DNA from: Alteromonas_F sp964429915
GTDB lineage: Bacteria > Pseudomonadota > Gammaproteobacteria > Enterobacterales > Alteromonadaceae
Length of the DNA stretch: 64,000 nucleotides
Assembly: GCA_964429915.1 (NCBI GenBank)
Contig: CAYSDZ010000006.1
Coordinates: 53,822 to 117,821, forward strand
Direction: 5' to 3'
A program made the position numbers and the translations under genes. Below the pieces are notes generated by a model. It worked only from the letters and a program-made list of their open reading frames with translations. It had not been told where the DNA came from and made no database searches. How positions within the stretch are numbered: position 1 is the first letter of the stretch; every line of letters starts with the position of its first letter. Shown here one piece after another: positions 27,523-37,446 of this stretch.

Positions 27523-28059
27523 ATGACAGTTGCGTTTTTTACTATTATTGCTGCTCTTACGATGTTGTTGATTTTTTTAGTCATTCGATTACAAAATTCG
27601 CAAAAAGTCATCAATGACTTAAAATTTCAAACTAAGAAAACGCAGCGTCAAGTTAGTCATCTCAATACCGGGAAAAGTGTGCTTGCACTAACGTGGCAAG
27701 CCACCTTATTAAACCGCTTACAAGCGTCTAGGAAACGAGCATTGGTAAGCGAACAAGACGGCTCAGTGTTGGAGCTTTTGTTTGCTGGATTTTCTGAGCT
27801 GCTCGAAAACTGCCTAAATGAGGGCGATACGCTTGAAGAAAGCATGATTAAATACCTCAATGATAAGCCTGATGTAGATTTACAGGCAGCAAAAGACGTC
27901 ATTAAAAAATTCCCTCAAGATATTCGTCTTGCATGGTCAAAAAATAATGCAGAGGGGCTGATTTTATCATTTACTAAAATCAGTGAACGTATCGACCCAC
28001 TCAATGTAAAACAAAGCAAAGACAAGCCAGCCTCAGAACAAGAACAGGCTAAGAGTTAG
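27523..28059 (+). CDS. uncharacterised membrane-anchored protein
   Basis: 178 residues that I do not recognise. One N-terminal transmembrane helix (about 3-22) is followed by a basic coiled-coil-like stretch (VINDLKFQTKKTQRQVSHL), a globular helical middle and a charged, low-complexity C-terminus rich in Lys, Glu and Gln. It would be a single-pass inner-membrane protein with most of the chain in the cytoplasm. It lies 71 bases after the DUF1820 gene and 42 bases before the lipase gene. Confidence 0.6.
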   Translation: MTVAFFTIIAALTMLLIFLVIRLQNSQKVINDLKFQTKKTQRQVSHLNTGKSVLALTWQATLLNRLQASRKRALVSEQDGSVLELLFAGFSELLENCLNEGDTLEESMIKYLNDKPDVDLQAAKDVIKKFPQDIRLAWSKNNAEGLILSFTKISERIDPLNVKQSKDKPASEQEQAKS

Positions 28060-28101
28060 TCGTTTGGCGCTCGGACTTATACGGACAATGAGAAAGAGCC
28101 C

Positions 28102-28887
28102 ATGAAAAAGTTAAAGCGCTATCAATACGAACGTTATGCGATCTTATGCCAAATGGCTTACGACGAGTCTTTTTCAGGGGCTCCTGAGAATATTTCTAAA
28201 TTTAACCAAATTAACTTAACCGATCGCTATAACAGAGTCGGTGTTAGAGTACTTTGGACCAAAGACAAAAAGGAAGTCATTGTTGTATTCAGAGGCTCGT
28301 TAAACGTATCTGATTGGCTTGGAAATTTTTGTTTCTTCCCCGACCGACTTCACGCTCATAACACAAGCCACTGGGTTCACTGGGGTTTCAAGCGTCTTTT
28401 GTTACAGCCCATGCGCTTGGAGTTAGGTGAGGGAACAATGAAACCCCTTAACCAGCTTTTGATTGACGTTCTGACACCATTAGTCACTCAAGGAAAACGC
28501 ATTGCTTTTACTGGGCATTCATCAGGGGGTGCTGTTGCCGTGCTAATGGCCGATATGTTCGAAAGGACATTCCCGAAGAAAGTAAAGCGTGTGGTGACCT
28601 TTGGACAGCCAGCCGCGGGAACGCGCCAGTTCTACAAGAATTATTGTTTGCACAAACGCACATATCGCATTTGTTGTGACTTAGATATGGTGACATTTCT
28701 ACCACCGTTACCGTATTATTTTTGGCATGTTGGAAAAATGTTGTGGCTGCATGACGATCGTATCTACGAAAACATGTCCACGCATGAACGACTATTAATT
28801 TCGCTGAAAAGCTGGGTCTTACGACCCATCACTTATCATTTTATGCGAAAATACATACGCAACAAAACACTGTTCGACGAACACTAG
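28102..28887 (+). CDS. class 3 lipase family protein
   Basis: 261-residue alpha/beta-hydrolase of the fungal-type (class 3) lipase family. The nucleophile elbow GHSSGG places Ser140, preceded by the oxyanion region VVFRGSLNVSDWLGN and followed by VTFGQPAAGTRQFY and CDLDMVTFLPP (likely Asp). No signal peptide, so it is probably cytoplasmic or membrane-associated. Substrate unknown. Its stop overlaps the stop of the convergent OmpA-type gene by four bases. Confidence 0.85.
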   Translation: MKKLKRYQYERYAILCQMAYDESFSGAPENISKFNQINLTDRYNRVGVRVLWTKDKKEVIVVFRGSLNVSDWLGNFCFFPDRLHAHNTSHWVHWGFKRLLLQPMRLELGEGTMKPLNQLLIDVLTPLVTQGKRIAFTGHSSGGAVAVLMADMFERTFPKKVKRVVTFGQPAAGTRQFYKNYCLHKRTYRICCDLDMVTFLPPLPYYFWHVGKMLWLHDDRIYENMSTHERLLISLKSWVLRPITYHFMRKYIRNKTLFDEH

Positions 28888-29516
28888 GTCAAAGGCTCAA
28901 TGCTAAGTTCGACGCGTCGATTTAATTGTTTGCCCTGTACCGTTTCATTTGATGCTTTGGGTTGATATTCGCCCATTCCAAGCGCGGTTATGCGAGTCGC
29001 GTTAACGTTGTTTGCTGTCAGAACATTTTTGACTGCACTTGCTCTGCGCTCAGAGAGTGCTTGATTATATTGTTCGGTACCGGCGCTGTCGGTGTGCCCT
29101 TCCACCATCAAAATGGTTTTTGGATAATTATTAATTACCCTAGCGACATCTTGCAGTACCGGTGTGAACTGGCCGCTTACCGATGCACTGTTCGTTGCAA
29201 AGGTAATATCGCCAGGTAAGATTAAATCGATCACGTCACCATTTCGGATAACTTCGACACCCGTACCTGCTAATTCTTCTTTCAGTTCAGCTTCTTGCTT
29301 GTCCATGTAGGCGCCAATTGCGGTACCGGCTAATGCACCTACTGCAGCTCCCCACACGTATCGGCTTTTATCATGATCGCCAGTAGATTTTCCCAATATG
29401 GCCCCTACCACCGCGCCTATTGCTGCTCCATTTTTCGTTTTGGCGTTATTTGTGTTTGAGGCACATCCTGAAATAACGATCCCTGCAGATAAAAACAAAA
29501 TGACAATTTTTTTCAT
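28884..29516 (-). CDS. OmpA-family lipoprotein with glycine zipper
   Basis: 210-residue outer-membrane lipoprotein similar to YiaD. A lipobox ends in ISGC (Cys18). A glycine-zipper segment (AAIGAVVGAILGKSTGD, GAAVGALAGTAIGAYMD) precedes a C-terminal OmpA peptidoglycan-binding domain with VEGHTDSAGTEQYNQALSERRA and LNRRVELSI. It probably tethers the outer membrane to peptidoglycan. Confidence 0.92.
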   Translation of the reverse strand: MKKIVILFLSAGIVISGCASNTNNAKTKNGAAIGAVVGAILGKSTGDHDKSRYVWGAAVGALAGTAIGAYMDKQEAELKEELAGTGVEVIRNGDVIDLILPGDITFATNSASVSGQFTPVLQDVARVINNYPKTILMVEGHTDSAGTEQYNQALSERRASAVKNVLTANNVNATRITALGMGEYQPKASNETVQGKQLNRRVELSIEPLT

Positions 29517-29578
29517 AATATCTCCGAAATAAAGTAGTTATGAGGATATACGACGCTTTCTGAACGTCAGATTAATTG

Positions 29579-30778
29579 TCATTTGGAAGAATTGAGGATA
29601 TAGCGGTTAAACAGGTTCTGCGTATCGATTCGATACTCTGAGGCAGTAACGGGTTTTTCTATTCTAACGGTACCGGAAGATAAGTCGATTTCCTTTCCGT
29701 CAAGATAGTGATTGCCACGTGTAGAATAAACAGTCCTCACTTTGGGCTTTAAAGGGGAAGCGTTATTCTGCTCTATCACGATACCGATGCGGTCGTTACT
29801 TAGTTTGACCAAAGAACCAAGCGGATATATGCCCATGCATTTAATAAATTGTTGCAAGAGCTTGTGATCATATTTTTCCGGACAGCCTTTCAACAAAATC
29901 TGAAGAGCCTTTTGACCTGACATGCCCTTTTTATATACCCTGTCAGCAGTAAGTGCATCGTACACATCAACAATCGCTATCATTCTGCCTTGTTTGCTTA
30001 TTTCTGCGCCTTTTTTACCAAAAGGGTAGCCAAGGCCATCTAGTCGCTCATGATGCTCTGAAACTGTTTTAATAAGCTTTTCGGCGATACCTGTTTCCCT
30101 TAAGGTCTCGATCCCATACACAACATGTTTCTTCATTATTTCCATTTCTGCATCGTTTAGCTTTCCAGCCTTGTGCAAAATAGTATCTTCAATTTTGATT
30201 TTACCAATATCATGTAAAAAGCCTGCGTGAGCGAGCGACTCCACTTCCTCTGTACTCATACCAATAGACTGCCCAAAGTTCGCTAATAAAATAGCGACAT
30301 TGAGTGAGTGTTCCAGTAAATAATCGTCCTTATCGCGTATTTTAGTTAAGCATACTAAGGCATCAGCATTGCGCTCTATGGACCCGACCATCTCTGTAGC
30401 AAATTCTTTCGGAATGCGCTGATCAAAGGTCTTTCCTTGCCTAACGGTTTTTAACAAGGTTTTTTGAATTGATTTACCTTGTTTATGTAGCTTTTCGGCA
30501 CGTCCAATTTCTTGGTTAAACGAAACACGTGGATTCTTGGAAATGGTTGATGGTGGCGGTTCGACATTATCGACCGTCTTTTTTTCAGCTAATTGCTTAG
30601 CCGTGTCGATGACAAGTGAAATCACTCCTTTATTCTTCAAACTTTCAATGACGGCCTGACTTTTCACGTGCCCTTGCGATTTAACTGAGAGGGCGCCTGC
30701 TTGATCGGTAAACGCGTGCACATACATGCCTATCGACAATTCGCTAATGCTTATCTTTTTTAAAGACGATTGAGACAA
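29579..30778 (-). CDS. HD-GYP domain protein (c-di-GMP phosphodiesterase)
   Basis: 399-residue protein. An N-terminal DUF3391-type region (KISISELSIGMYVHAF) precedes an HD-GYP domain with the metal-binding HDIGKIKI, the KKHVVYG helix, HHERLDGLGYP and DVYDALTADRVYKKG. The GYP signature is complete, so c-di-GMP hydrolysis is likely. It is the third c-di-GMP-related gene in the window. No membrane helix is seen. It is read toward the OmpA-type lipoprotein gene on the same strand. Confidence 0.92.
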   Translation of the reverse strand: MSQSSLKKISISELSIGMYVHAFTDQAGALSVKSQGHVKSQAVIESLKNKGVISLVIDTAKQLAEKKTVDNVEPPPSTISKNPRVSFNQEIGRAEKLHKQGKSIQKTLLKTVRQGKTFDQRIPKEFATEMVGSIERNADALVCLTKIRDKDDYLLEHSLNVAILLANFGQSIGMSTEEVESLAHAGFLHDIGKIKIEDTILHKAGKLNDAEMEIMKKHVVYGIETLRETGIAEKLIKTVSEHHERLDGLGYPFGKKGAEISKQGRMIAIVDVYDALTADRVYKKGMSGQKALQILLKGCPEKYDHKLLQQFIKCMGIYPLGSLVKLSNDRIGIVIEQNNASPLKPKVRTVYSTRGNHYLDGKEIDLSSGTVRIEKPVTASEYRIDTQNLFNRYILNSSK

Positions 30779-30860
30779 CGAAATCCCTTTATAGAAAACA
30801 ATAAATCTGTTGAAAGTTTAGCAGAAATCGGAGAAATGAAAGGAGGGTATAGATAATAAA

Positions 30861-30884
30861 ACGCCAGCATTTATGTGCTGGCGT
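30861..30884 (-). terminator. terminator of the atp operon
   Basis: ACGCCAGCA (30861-30869) pairs perfectly with TGCTGGCGT (30876-30884). On the minus strand the stem is followed by TTTTATTA. It lies 18 bases beyond the atpC stop. Confidence 0.85.
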
Positions 30885-30902
30885 CTTTAGATGTGAAAAA
30901 TC

Positions 30903-31322
30903 TTAATTACTACGTAACTTATTGAGCAATTTTAACTGTGCAATCGCTTCTTGAAGCTGAACAGACGCTTCAGCGTAATTAAACTCTCCACTGCTATCAG
31001 CCATATTTTCTTCGGCCTGACGTTTCGCTTCCAAAATGGCAGCTTCATCAAGATCTTCGCCACGAACAGCCGTATCGGCAAGAACCGTTACGTTGCCAGG
31101 CTGCACTTCTAGTACACCCCCAGCGACATAGACAAATTCTTCTTCCCCGTGCTGCTTAACCAAACGAAGTAAACCTGGCTTAATAGGCGTAATGAGTGGA
31201 GCGTGTCCAGGATAAATTCCTAGCTCACCTTCACTGCCCGACACTTGTAACGTTTCAACTCGACCAGAAAAAATTTGCTGCTCGGCGCTTACTACGTCTA
31301 AATGTACTGTCATCGCTGCCAT
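30903..31322 (-). CDS. atpC: F1Fo ATP synthase subunit epsilon
   Basis: 139-residue epsilon subunit of the F1 central stalk. It has the N-terminal beta-sandwich with SAEQQIFSGRVETLQVSGSE and GIYPGHAPLITPIKPG, and a C-terminal helical hairpin. It couples rotation and inhibits ATP hydrolysis. Last gene of the operon, 33 bases after atpD. Confidence 0.97.
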   Translation of the reverse strand: MAAMTVHLDVVSAEQQIFSGRVETLQVSGSEGELGIYPGHAPLITPIKPGLLRLVKQHGEEEFVYVAGGVLEVQPGNVTVLADTAVRGEDLDEAAILEAKRQAEENMADSSGEFNYAEASVQLQEAIAQLKLLNKLRSN

Positions 31323-31355
31323 AAAACCTCCTATTGGTGGTAAATAAGAAACAGA

Positions 31356-32741
31356 TTAAGCGTTTTTCGCTTTCTCTAACGCTTCTTCAATCGATCCCAC
31401 CATGTAGAACGCCTGCTCTGGTAAGCTATCATATTCGCCGCTTAAGATACCCTTAAAACCACTGATCGTGTCTTTAAGTGAAACATACTTACCCGGTGAA
31501 CCAGTAAAGACCTCAGCTACGAAGAAGGGCTGTGACAAGAAACGCTGAATTTTTCGCGCTCTGGAAACCACTTGCTTATCTTCTTCAGATAACTCATCCA
31601 TACCCAAAATAGCGATGATATCTTTAAGTTCTTTATAACGCTGAAGTACTGATTGCACACCACGCGCCACTTCATAATGCTCTTCACCAATTACTAACGG
31701 GTCAAGCTGACGCGACGTTGAATCTAGAGGGTCAACCGCAGGGTAAATACCCAAAGACGCGATATCTCTTGATAATACAACCGTTGCATCTAAGTGAGCG
31801 AAAGTTGTTGCAGGAGAAGGGTCAGTTAAGTCATCAGCAGGTACGTACACTGCTTGGATTGAAGTAATAGAGCCTGTCTTAGTTGAGGTAATACGCTCTT
31901 GTAGTACACCCATTTCTTCTGCAAGCGTTGGCTGATAACCTACCGCTGAAGGCATACGACCAAGAAGTGCTGATACTTCTGTTCCAGCTAGTGTATAACG
32001 ATAAATATTATCTACGAAGAAAAGCACATCACGACCTTCGTCGCGGAACTTTTCTGCCATTGTCAAACCGGTTAGCGCAACACGCAAACGGTTTCCTGGT
32101 GGCTCGTTCATCTGACCGTAAACGAGTGATACTTTATCTAGTACGTTGGATTCGTTCATTTCGTGATAGAAATCGTTACCTTCACGTGTACGCTCACCTA
32201 CCCCAGCAAATACTGAGTAACCACTATGCTCAATAGCGATATTACGGATAAGCTCCATCATGTTAACGGTTTTTCCCACACCCGCACCACCGAATAAGCC
32301 GACTTTACCACCTTTGGCAAACGGACAAACTAAGTCGATAACCTTAATGCCGGTTTCAAGCAGTTCAACTGAACTTGATTGATCTTCATAACTCGGTGCT
32401 TCACGATGAATAGACATACGCTCTTCTTCACCGATTGGACCTGCTTCGTCGATTGGGTTACCCAATACGTCCATAATGCGCCCCAGTGTCGCTTTACCCA
32501 CTGGAACGTTAATGGGGGCACCCGTATTTTCTACGGCCAAACCACGGCGTAAACCGTCGGTTGTACCTAATGCGATACCACGAACAATACCGCCACCTAA
32601 CTGTTGTTGCACTTCAAGGGTTAAACCCTGTAAGTCACCTTCTGTAACTTTCAGTGCGTCATATACTCTTGGTACGTTATCTTGTGGAAATTCAATATCC
32701 ACAACTGCACCAATAATTTGGACGACCTTACCTTGACTCAT
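31356..32741 (-). CDS. atpD: F1Fo ATP synthase subunit beta
   Basis: 461-residue catalytic subunit. The P-loop GGAGVGKT is at 151-158, the catalytic Glu follows in GVGERTREGND, and DELSEEDK near the C-terminus is the conserved DELSEED loop. Normal length. It is separated from atpG by 36 bases. Confidence 0.98.
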   Translation of the reverse strand: MSQGKVVQIIGAVVDIEFPQDNVPRVYDALKVTEGDLQGLTLEVQQQLGGGIVRGIALGTTDGLRRGLAVENTGAPINVPVGKATLGRIMDVLGNPIDEAGPIGEEERMSIHREAPSYEDQSSSVELLETGIKVIDLVCPFAKGGKVGLFGGAGVGKTVNMMELIRNIAIEHSGYSVFAGVGERTREGNDFYHEMNESNVLDKVSLVYGQMNEPPGNRLRVALTGLTMAEKFRDEGRDVLFFVDNIYRYTLAGTEVSALLGRMPSAVGYQPTLAEEMGVLQERITSTKTGSITSIQAVYVPADDLTDPSPATTFAHLDATVVLSRDIASLGIYPAVDPLDSTSRQLDPLVIGEEHYEVARGVQSVLQRYKELKDIIAILGMDELSEEDKQVVSRARKIQRFLSQPFFVAEVFTGSPGKYVSLKDTISGFKGILSGEYDSLPEQAFYMVGSIEEALEKAKNA

Positions 32742-32777
32742 AATTAGTCCTCATTAAAACCTGTAAACCTTTGCCAA

Positions 32778-33638
32778 TTAAACGGCTGCCGCGCCACCTA
32801 CGATTTCGCTTATTTCTTGCGTAATCGCGGCTTGACGGGCCTTGTTGTAAACCAATTGCAAATCATCGATTAGGTTACCAGCGTTATCGGTTGCCGCTTT
32901 CATTGCAACCATTCTAGCGGCTTGTTCAGACGCGGCATTTTCTACTACACCCTGATACACTTGAGATTCAATGTAACGCACCATTAAAGCTTCTAAAATA
33001 GGCTTTGGATCGGGCTCGTACACATAATCCCAACGATGTTTGTAATCTTCTTCTTCCGCTTTAGGCAAAGGAAGCAATTGATTGATCACCGGTTGTTGCG
33101 TCATGGTATTAACAAATTTATTGAACACTAAAAATACTTTGTCCAACTTACCGTTGTCGTAAGCGTCTAACATTGCGCCTACAACACCCACAACGTCACT
33201 GCTTTTCGGAGCATCTCCTAAACCCGATTCAGCGGCAAGTAACTCACCACCAAACCGATTGAAGAATCCGCATGCTTTGGAGCCTAAGGCAGCAAAACTG
33301 ACTTCCACGTCTTGCTCTTGCCACTTTTGAATTTCCTGAGTAACCAGTTTAAATTCATTCGTATTAAGGCCGCCACACAATCCACGATCGGTGGATATGA
33401 CTATATAGCCAACGCGCTTTACATCGCGTTCTTCTACATAGGGATGACGATATTCCAAATTACCGTTAGCAATATGACCAATCACTTTAAGCATGTTGTC
33501 TGCGTATGGACGACCTGAGGCCATACGGTCTTGCGCCTTTTTCATTTTAGACGCTGCCACCATTTCCATCGCATTGGTAATTTTCTGAGTATTTTTGATA
33601 CTCGAAATTTTACCTTTAATTTCTTTACCGCTTGCCAT
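32778..33638 (-). CDS. atpG: F1Fo ATP synthase subunit gamma
   Basis: 286-residue rotor shaft subunit. The N-terminal IKSIKNTQKITNAMEMVAAS-like helix (here ISSIKNTQKITNAMEMVA) and the C-terminal helix with ATDNAGNLIDDLQLVYNKAR are both conserved. It lies between atpA and atpD. Confidence 0.98.
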   Translation of the reverse strand: MASGKEIKGKISSIKNTQKITNAMEMVAASKMKKAQDRMASGRPYADNMLKVIGHIANGNLEYRHPYVEERDVKRVGYIVISTDRGLCGGLNTNEFKLVTQEIQKWQEQDVEVSFAALGSKACGFFNRFGGELLAAESGLGDAPKSSDVVGVVGAMLDAYDNGKLDKVFLVFNKFVNTMTQQPVINQLLPLPKAEEEDYKHRWDYVYEPDPKPILEALMVRYIESQVYQGVVENAASEQAARMVAMKAATDNAGNLIDDLQLVYNKARQAAITQEISEIVGGAAAV

Positions 33639-33666
33639 GATTCACTCTCCTGTTAAACGACTAGGA

Positions 33667-35208
33667 TTACCACGTTTGCGTTGATTTAAACGCATTAAGC
33701 GCATCGCTAAGCTTAGCTTCGATGTCTTTGTCGTAGTTTCCAGTTTCGTTAATAGAGGTCATCAAGTCAGCGTGTGTGCTGTTCATGTAAGCGTGAAGTG
33801 CGGCTTCAAAATCTAAGATTTTGTTAAGCTCAACATCTTTCAAAAAGCCTTTTTCTACAGAAAACAGTGAAACACCCATGTCTGCAACGCTAAGCGGTGC
33901 ATATTGGTTTTGCTTCATCAATTCTGTTACGCGCTCACCATGCTCTAGTTGCTCACGAGTTGCATCGTCTAAGTCTGAAGCAAACTGAGAGAAAGCAGCC
34001 AGTTCACGATACTGAGCTAATGCTAGACGAATACCACCACCTAGCTTTTTGATGATTTTAGTTTGTGCCGCACCACCTACACGCGATACTGAAATACCTG
34101 CATTCACTGCTGGTCGAATACCCGCGTTGAACAAATCGGTTTCCAAGAAAATCTGACCGTCGGTAATTGAAATTACGTTGGTAGGTACGAAGGCCGATAC
34201 GTCACCCGCTTGTGTTTCAATAATCGGTAATGCAGTTAATGAACCTGTTTGGCCTTTAACTTCACCGTTAGTGAATCGCTCAACATATTGCGCATTAACA
34301 CGTGCTGCACGTTCAAGAAGACGAGAGTGAAGATAGAAAACATCACCCGGATACGCTTCACGACCAGGAGGACGTTTCAATAGTAGAGAGATTTGGCGAT
34401 AAGCAACTGCTTGTTTAGACAAGTCGTCGTAAACTATAAGCGCATCTTCACCGCGGTCGCGGAAATATTCGCCCATAGTACAACCTGAATACGGAGCAAG
34501 ATACTGTAGCGCTGCAGATTCAGACGCTGATGCTGCCACAACAATGGTGTGGTCAAGTGCACCGTGTTCTTCAAGCTTACGTACTACGTTCGCTATAGTA
34601 GAGGCTTTTTGACCTACTGCTACGTAGACACATTTTACGCCTGTGCCTTTTTGATTGATGATCGCATCAACCGCAAATGCCGTTTTACCAGTTTGACGGT
34701 CACCGATAACAAGCTCACGCTGGCCTCGGCCAATCGGAATCATCGAATCTACCGATTTGTAACCGGTTTGAACTGGCTCATCAACTGATTGACGTTCGAT
34801 TACACCAGGCGCTATTTTTTCAACAGGCTCAAAACCGTCTGCATCAATCGCGCCTTTGCCATCTATAGGTGCACCCAGTGTATTTACGACTCGGCCTAAC
34901 AAAGCGCGTCCAACAGGTACTTCAAGAATACGACCTGTGGAGGTCACTTTTAGCCCCTCTTGCAAATCAGAATAAGGGCCCATTACAACCGCACCTACAG
35001 AATCTCGTTCTAGGTTAAGTGCAATGGCATATTTACCGCCAGGAAGTTCGATCATTTCGCCTTGCATTACATCTGCAAGACCATGGATACGGATAATACC
35101 GTCTGTGACACCAACGATAGTCCCTTCGTTTCGGGCTTCGCTAGTGACACTGAACTGCTCAATGCGTTTTTTGATCAGTTCAGCTATTTCTGTGGAATTG
35201 AGTTGCAT
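33667..35208 (-). CDS. atpA: F1Fo ATP synthase subunit alpha
   Basis: 513-residue non-catalytic nucleotide-binding F1 subunit, with the P-loop GDRQTGKT around residues 169-176 and the signature PAVNAGISVSRVGGAAQ. Length is identical to the E. coli subunit. It lies 27 bases after atpH. Confidence 0.98.
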   Translation of the reverse strand: MQLNSTEIAELIKKRIEQFSVTSEARNEGTIVGVTDGIIRIHGLADVMQGEMIELPGGKYAIALNLERDSVGAVVMGPYSDLQEGLKVTSTGRILEVPVGRALLGRVVNTLGAPIDGKGAIDADGFEPVEKIAPGVIERQSVDEPVQTGYKSVDSMIPIGRGQRELVIGDRQTGKTAFAVDAIINQKGTGVKCVYVAVGQKASTIANVVRKLEEHGALDHTIVVAASASESAALQYLAPYSGCTMGEYFRDRGEDALIVYDDLSKQAVAYRQISLLLKRPPGREAYPGDVFYLHSRLLERAARVNAQYVERFTNGEVKGQTGSLTALPIIETQAGDVSAFVPTNVISITDGQIFLETDLFNAGIRPAVNAGISVSRVGGAAQTKIIKKLGGGIRLALAQYRELAAFSQFASDLDDATREQLEHGERVTELMKQNQYAPLSVADMGVSLFSVEKGFLKDVELNKILDFEAALHAYMNSTHADLMTSINETGNYDKDIEAKLSDALNAFKSTQTW

Positions 35209-35235
35209 ACTCTTATATCCCCGATTTTATGCTAA

Positions 35236-35769
35236 TCACGCTTGCAACGCGTCTGAAAGACGGCTCAGCTTAGATTTAATTGAACCATCGATAACAGTAT
35301 CGCCTGCTTTAATTACCATACCGGCAATTAGCGAGGTGTCTACGTTACAATGAAGCTTCACTCTTCGTGCCAAACGTTTTTCCAAAGACGCACTGACATC
35401 AGCCTGTTGTTGGCCAGATAATTCAGTAGCCGCTGTTACTTGAACCTCTATTTCTTTGTCGTAATCCGCTTTAAACGCATTAAACAATTCACAAATAGCA
35501 GGTAAAGCTGGTAAACGTTTACTCTCAGCCAGTACTTTAATAAAATTCTGGCCGTGGTCGTCAAGTTGTTCTCCGCAAACGTTAATAAATAACTGTGACA
35601 AAGTGTCTGCTGCCATAGCGCCTGAGAGTAAATTTTCCATACTCTCATTAACAGCTACCTCGCCAGCAAAAACCAACATATCTTGCCATTTATCAACAGC
35701 GTTGTTCTCGACGGCAAAATCGAAAGCAGCTTTCGCATAAGGACGAGCAACTGTAGTCAATTCAGACAT
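35236..35769 (-). CDS. atpH: F1Fo ATP synthase subunit delta
   Basis: 177-residue peripheral-stalk subunit that joins F1 to the b dimer. It has the N-terminal VARPYAKAAFDFA and the C-terminal VDTSLIAGMVIKAGDTVIDGS signature. It lies 15 bases after atpF. Confidence 0.97.
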   Translation of the reverse strand: MSELTTVARPYAKAAFDFAVENNAVDKWQDMLVFAGEVAVNESMENLLSGAMAADTLSQLFINVCGEQLDDHGQNFIKVLAESKRLPALPAICELFNAFKADYDKEIEVQVTAATELSGQQQADVSASLEKRLARRVKLHCNVDTSLIAGMVIKAGDTVIDGSIKSKLSRLSDALQA

Positions 35770-35784
35770 TGGCTCACCTCCTTA

Positions 35785-36255
35785 TTAAAGCTCAGCGACA
35801 AGTTTTTCAACAATGTCACTTTGCGCGCTTGCGTCGATTTCGCGTTGAAGAATTTGCTCGGCACCAGCAACAGCTAAAGCTGCAACTTGGTTGCGCAATT
35901 CTTGTTTGGCACGATTGCGTTCAGCTTCAATTTCAGCATGGCCTTGTGCAATGATTTTTTCCCTCTCGGTATGACCGCGTTGGGTTTCATCTTCAACCAA
36001 TTGGTTGGCACGCTTTTTAGCTTGCTCGATAATTTCGGCTGCTTGCGTTTTCGCGTCTTTCATTTGCTCAGTTGCTTTTTTCTGAGCTAACTCTAGGTCT
36101 TTTTCAGCGCGATCAGAAGCCGCTAAGCCATCGGCTATTTTCTTCTGACGCTCTTCAATTGCAGCCATCAACGGTGGCCATACTTTCTTCATACAAAAAT
36201 ATACAAAGACAGCAAACGCAATTAATTGACCAACAAGGGTTAAATTAGGATTCAT
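35785..36255 (-). CDS. atpF: F1Fo ATP synthase subunit b
   Basis: 156-residue peripheral stalk protein with one N-terminal membrane helix (MNPNLTLVGQLIAFAVFVYF) and a long charged coiled coil rich in Ala, Glu and Lys. Same length as E. coli subunit b. Confidence 0.97.
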   Translation of the reverse strand: MNPNLTLVGQLIAFAVFVYFCMKKVWPPLMAAIEERQKKIADGLAASDRAEKDLELAQKKATEQMKDAKTQAAEIIEQAKKRANQLVEDETQRGHTEREKIIAQGHAEIEAERNRAKQELRNQVAALAVAGAEQILQREIDASAQSDIVEKLVAEL

Positions 36256-36300
36256 AACCCTGCCTCCTCTATAAATTCGCTAACACAGGTTGTCTTGAAA

Positions 36301-36522
36301 TTAAGCACCAACAGCGAAAAGAAGATAAAGTGCGATACCCACACCGATCATCGCAATCGCATCGATAAGACCGGCTACAATGAACATCTTAACTTGTAAT
36401 GTGGGGGCAAGTTCTGGTTGGCGAGCAGCAGATTCCAAGAATTTACCGCCAAGTAAACCGAAACCAATAGCGGTTCCAAGTGCACCTAAGCCAATAAGTA
36501 GTGCTACAGCGATGTATAACAT
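36301..36522 (-). CDS. atpE: F1Fo ATP synthase subunit c
   Basis: 73-residue hairpin of two membrane helices forming the Fo rotor ring. The RQPEL loop and the ion-carrying carboxylate Asp54 in GLIDAIAMIG are present. The residues around Asp54 are those of proton-type rather than sodium-type rings. It starts a few residues later than the E. coli protein. Confidence 0.97.
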   Translation of the reverse strand: MLYIAVALLIGLGALGTAIGFGLLGGKFLESAARQPELAPTLQVKMFIVAGLIDAIAMIGVGIALYLLFAVGA

Positions 36523-36568
36523 TTACGTCTCCAAGTATATTTAAAGTTAAAAATTAAAAGTTAAAAAA

Positions 36569-37402
36569 TTAGTGGTCTTCACTCGCCAAGCTTAAATAAA
36601 CAATGGTTAACATCATAAAGATGAAAGCTTGAAGGGGTAGAACTAAAATATGAAATACTGCCCAAGCGAAGTGCAAAGGAAGTTGTGCCAAACCCAGTGT
36701 GGCAATAAGAATAAAGATAAGCTCACTGGCGTACAGATTACCAAATAACCGAAGAGCAAGAGAAAGAGGCCTTGCTAACAAAGTAACCGATTCAAGGATA
36801 AAGTTGACGGGAATAAAAGCAGGATGCCCGAATGGTTGCATTGTAAGCTCTTTAGTAAAGCCTCCGATGCCTTTCATTTTGATTGAATAGAACAATATTA
36901 AGACAAACACACCCAAGGCCAAACCTAGTGTAACGTTAATATCTGTCGTTGGCACTGCCTTGTTGTATACGTGGTGTGCATCAACACCGAACACATGTTC
37001 ACCAATTAAACCACTGATAGTGGGGATCACGTCTACAGGCACGAAATCCATCAGATTCATCAATAAAACCCACATAAAAATAGTGAGCGACAGTGGTGCG
37101 ATGAGGGCGCTTTTGCCGTGAAAGGTGCTACGAACATTGTCGTCAACAAATTCCACAACCATTTCTACAAAGGCTTGTAGCTTTCCAGGAACGCCGCTCG
37201 TTGCTTTTTTCGCAACACTGCGAAACATAATAAGAAAAACCAGACCTAACCCTATAGACCAAGCCATTGAATCTACGTGTATTGCAAAAAAACCTGCGTC
37301 AGCGCAAGCTTCATTAAACGCAATGCCGTTTTCCGTAGAACACATGGTCGCATTGGTTAAGTGGTGTCCAATATAGTCTTTGACTGTGTATTCAGATGCC
37401 AT
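36569..37402 (-). CDS. atpB: F1Fo ATP synthase subunit a
   Basis: 277-residue membrane subunit forming the proton half-channels. The essential Arg lies in SLALRLFGNLYASE. The N-terminal EYTVKDYIGHHLTN is family-typical. It is the second gene of the operon after atpI. Confidence 0.97.
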   Translation of the reverse strand: MASEYTVKDYIGHHLTNATMCSTENGIAFNEACADAGFFAIHVDSMAWSIGLGLVFLIMFRSVAKKATSGVPGKLQAFVEMVVEFVDDNVRSTFHGKSALIAPLSLTIFMWVLLMNLMDFVPVDVIPTISGLIGEHVFGVDAHHVYNKAVPTTDINVTLGLALGVFVLILFYSIKMKGIGGFTKELTMQPFGHPAFIPVNFILESVTLLARPLSLALRLFGNLYASELIFILIATLGLAQLPLHFAWAVFHILVLPLQAFIFMMLTIVYLSLASEDH

Positions 37403-37446
37403 TTGTTAACCCAAATTGTAAATTTAAAAACGTGTTAGATTTCGCT

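Noticed and set aside
30664..30679. TTTCACGTG half-site inside the HD-GYP gene
   Set aside because: The right half of the palindrome is missing.
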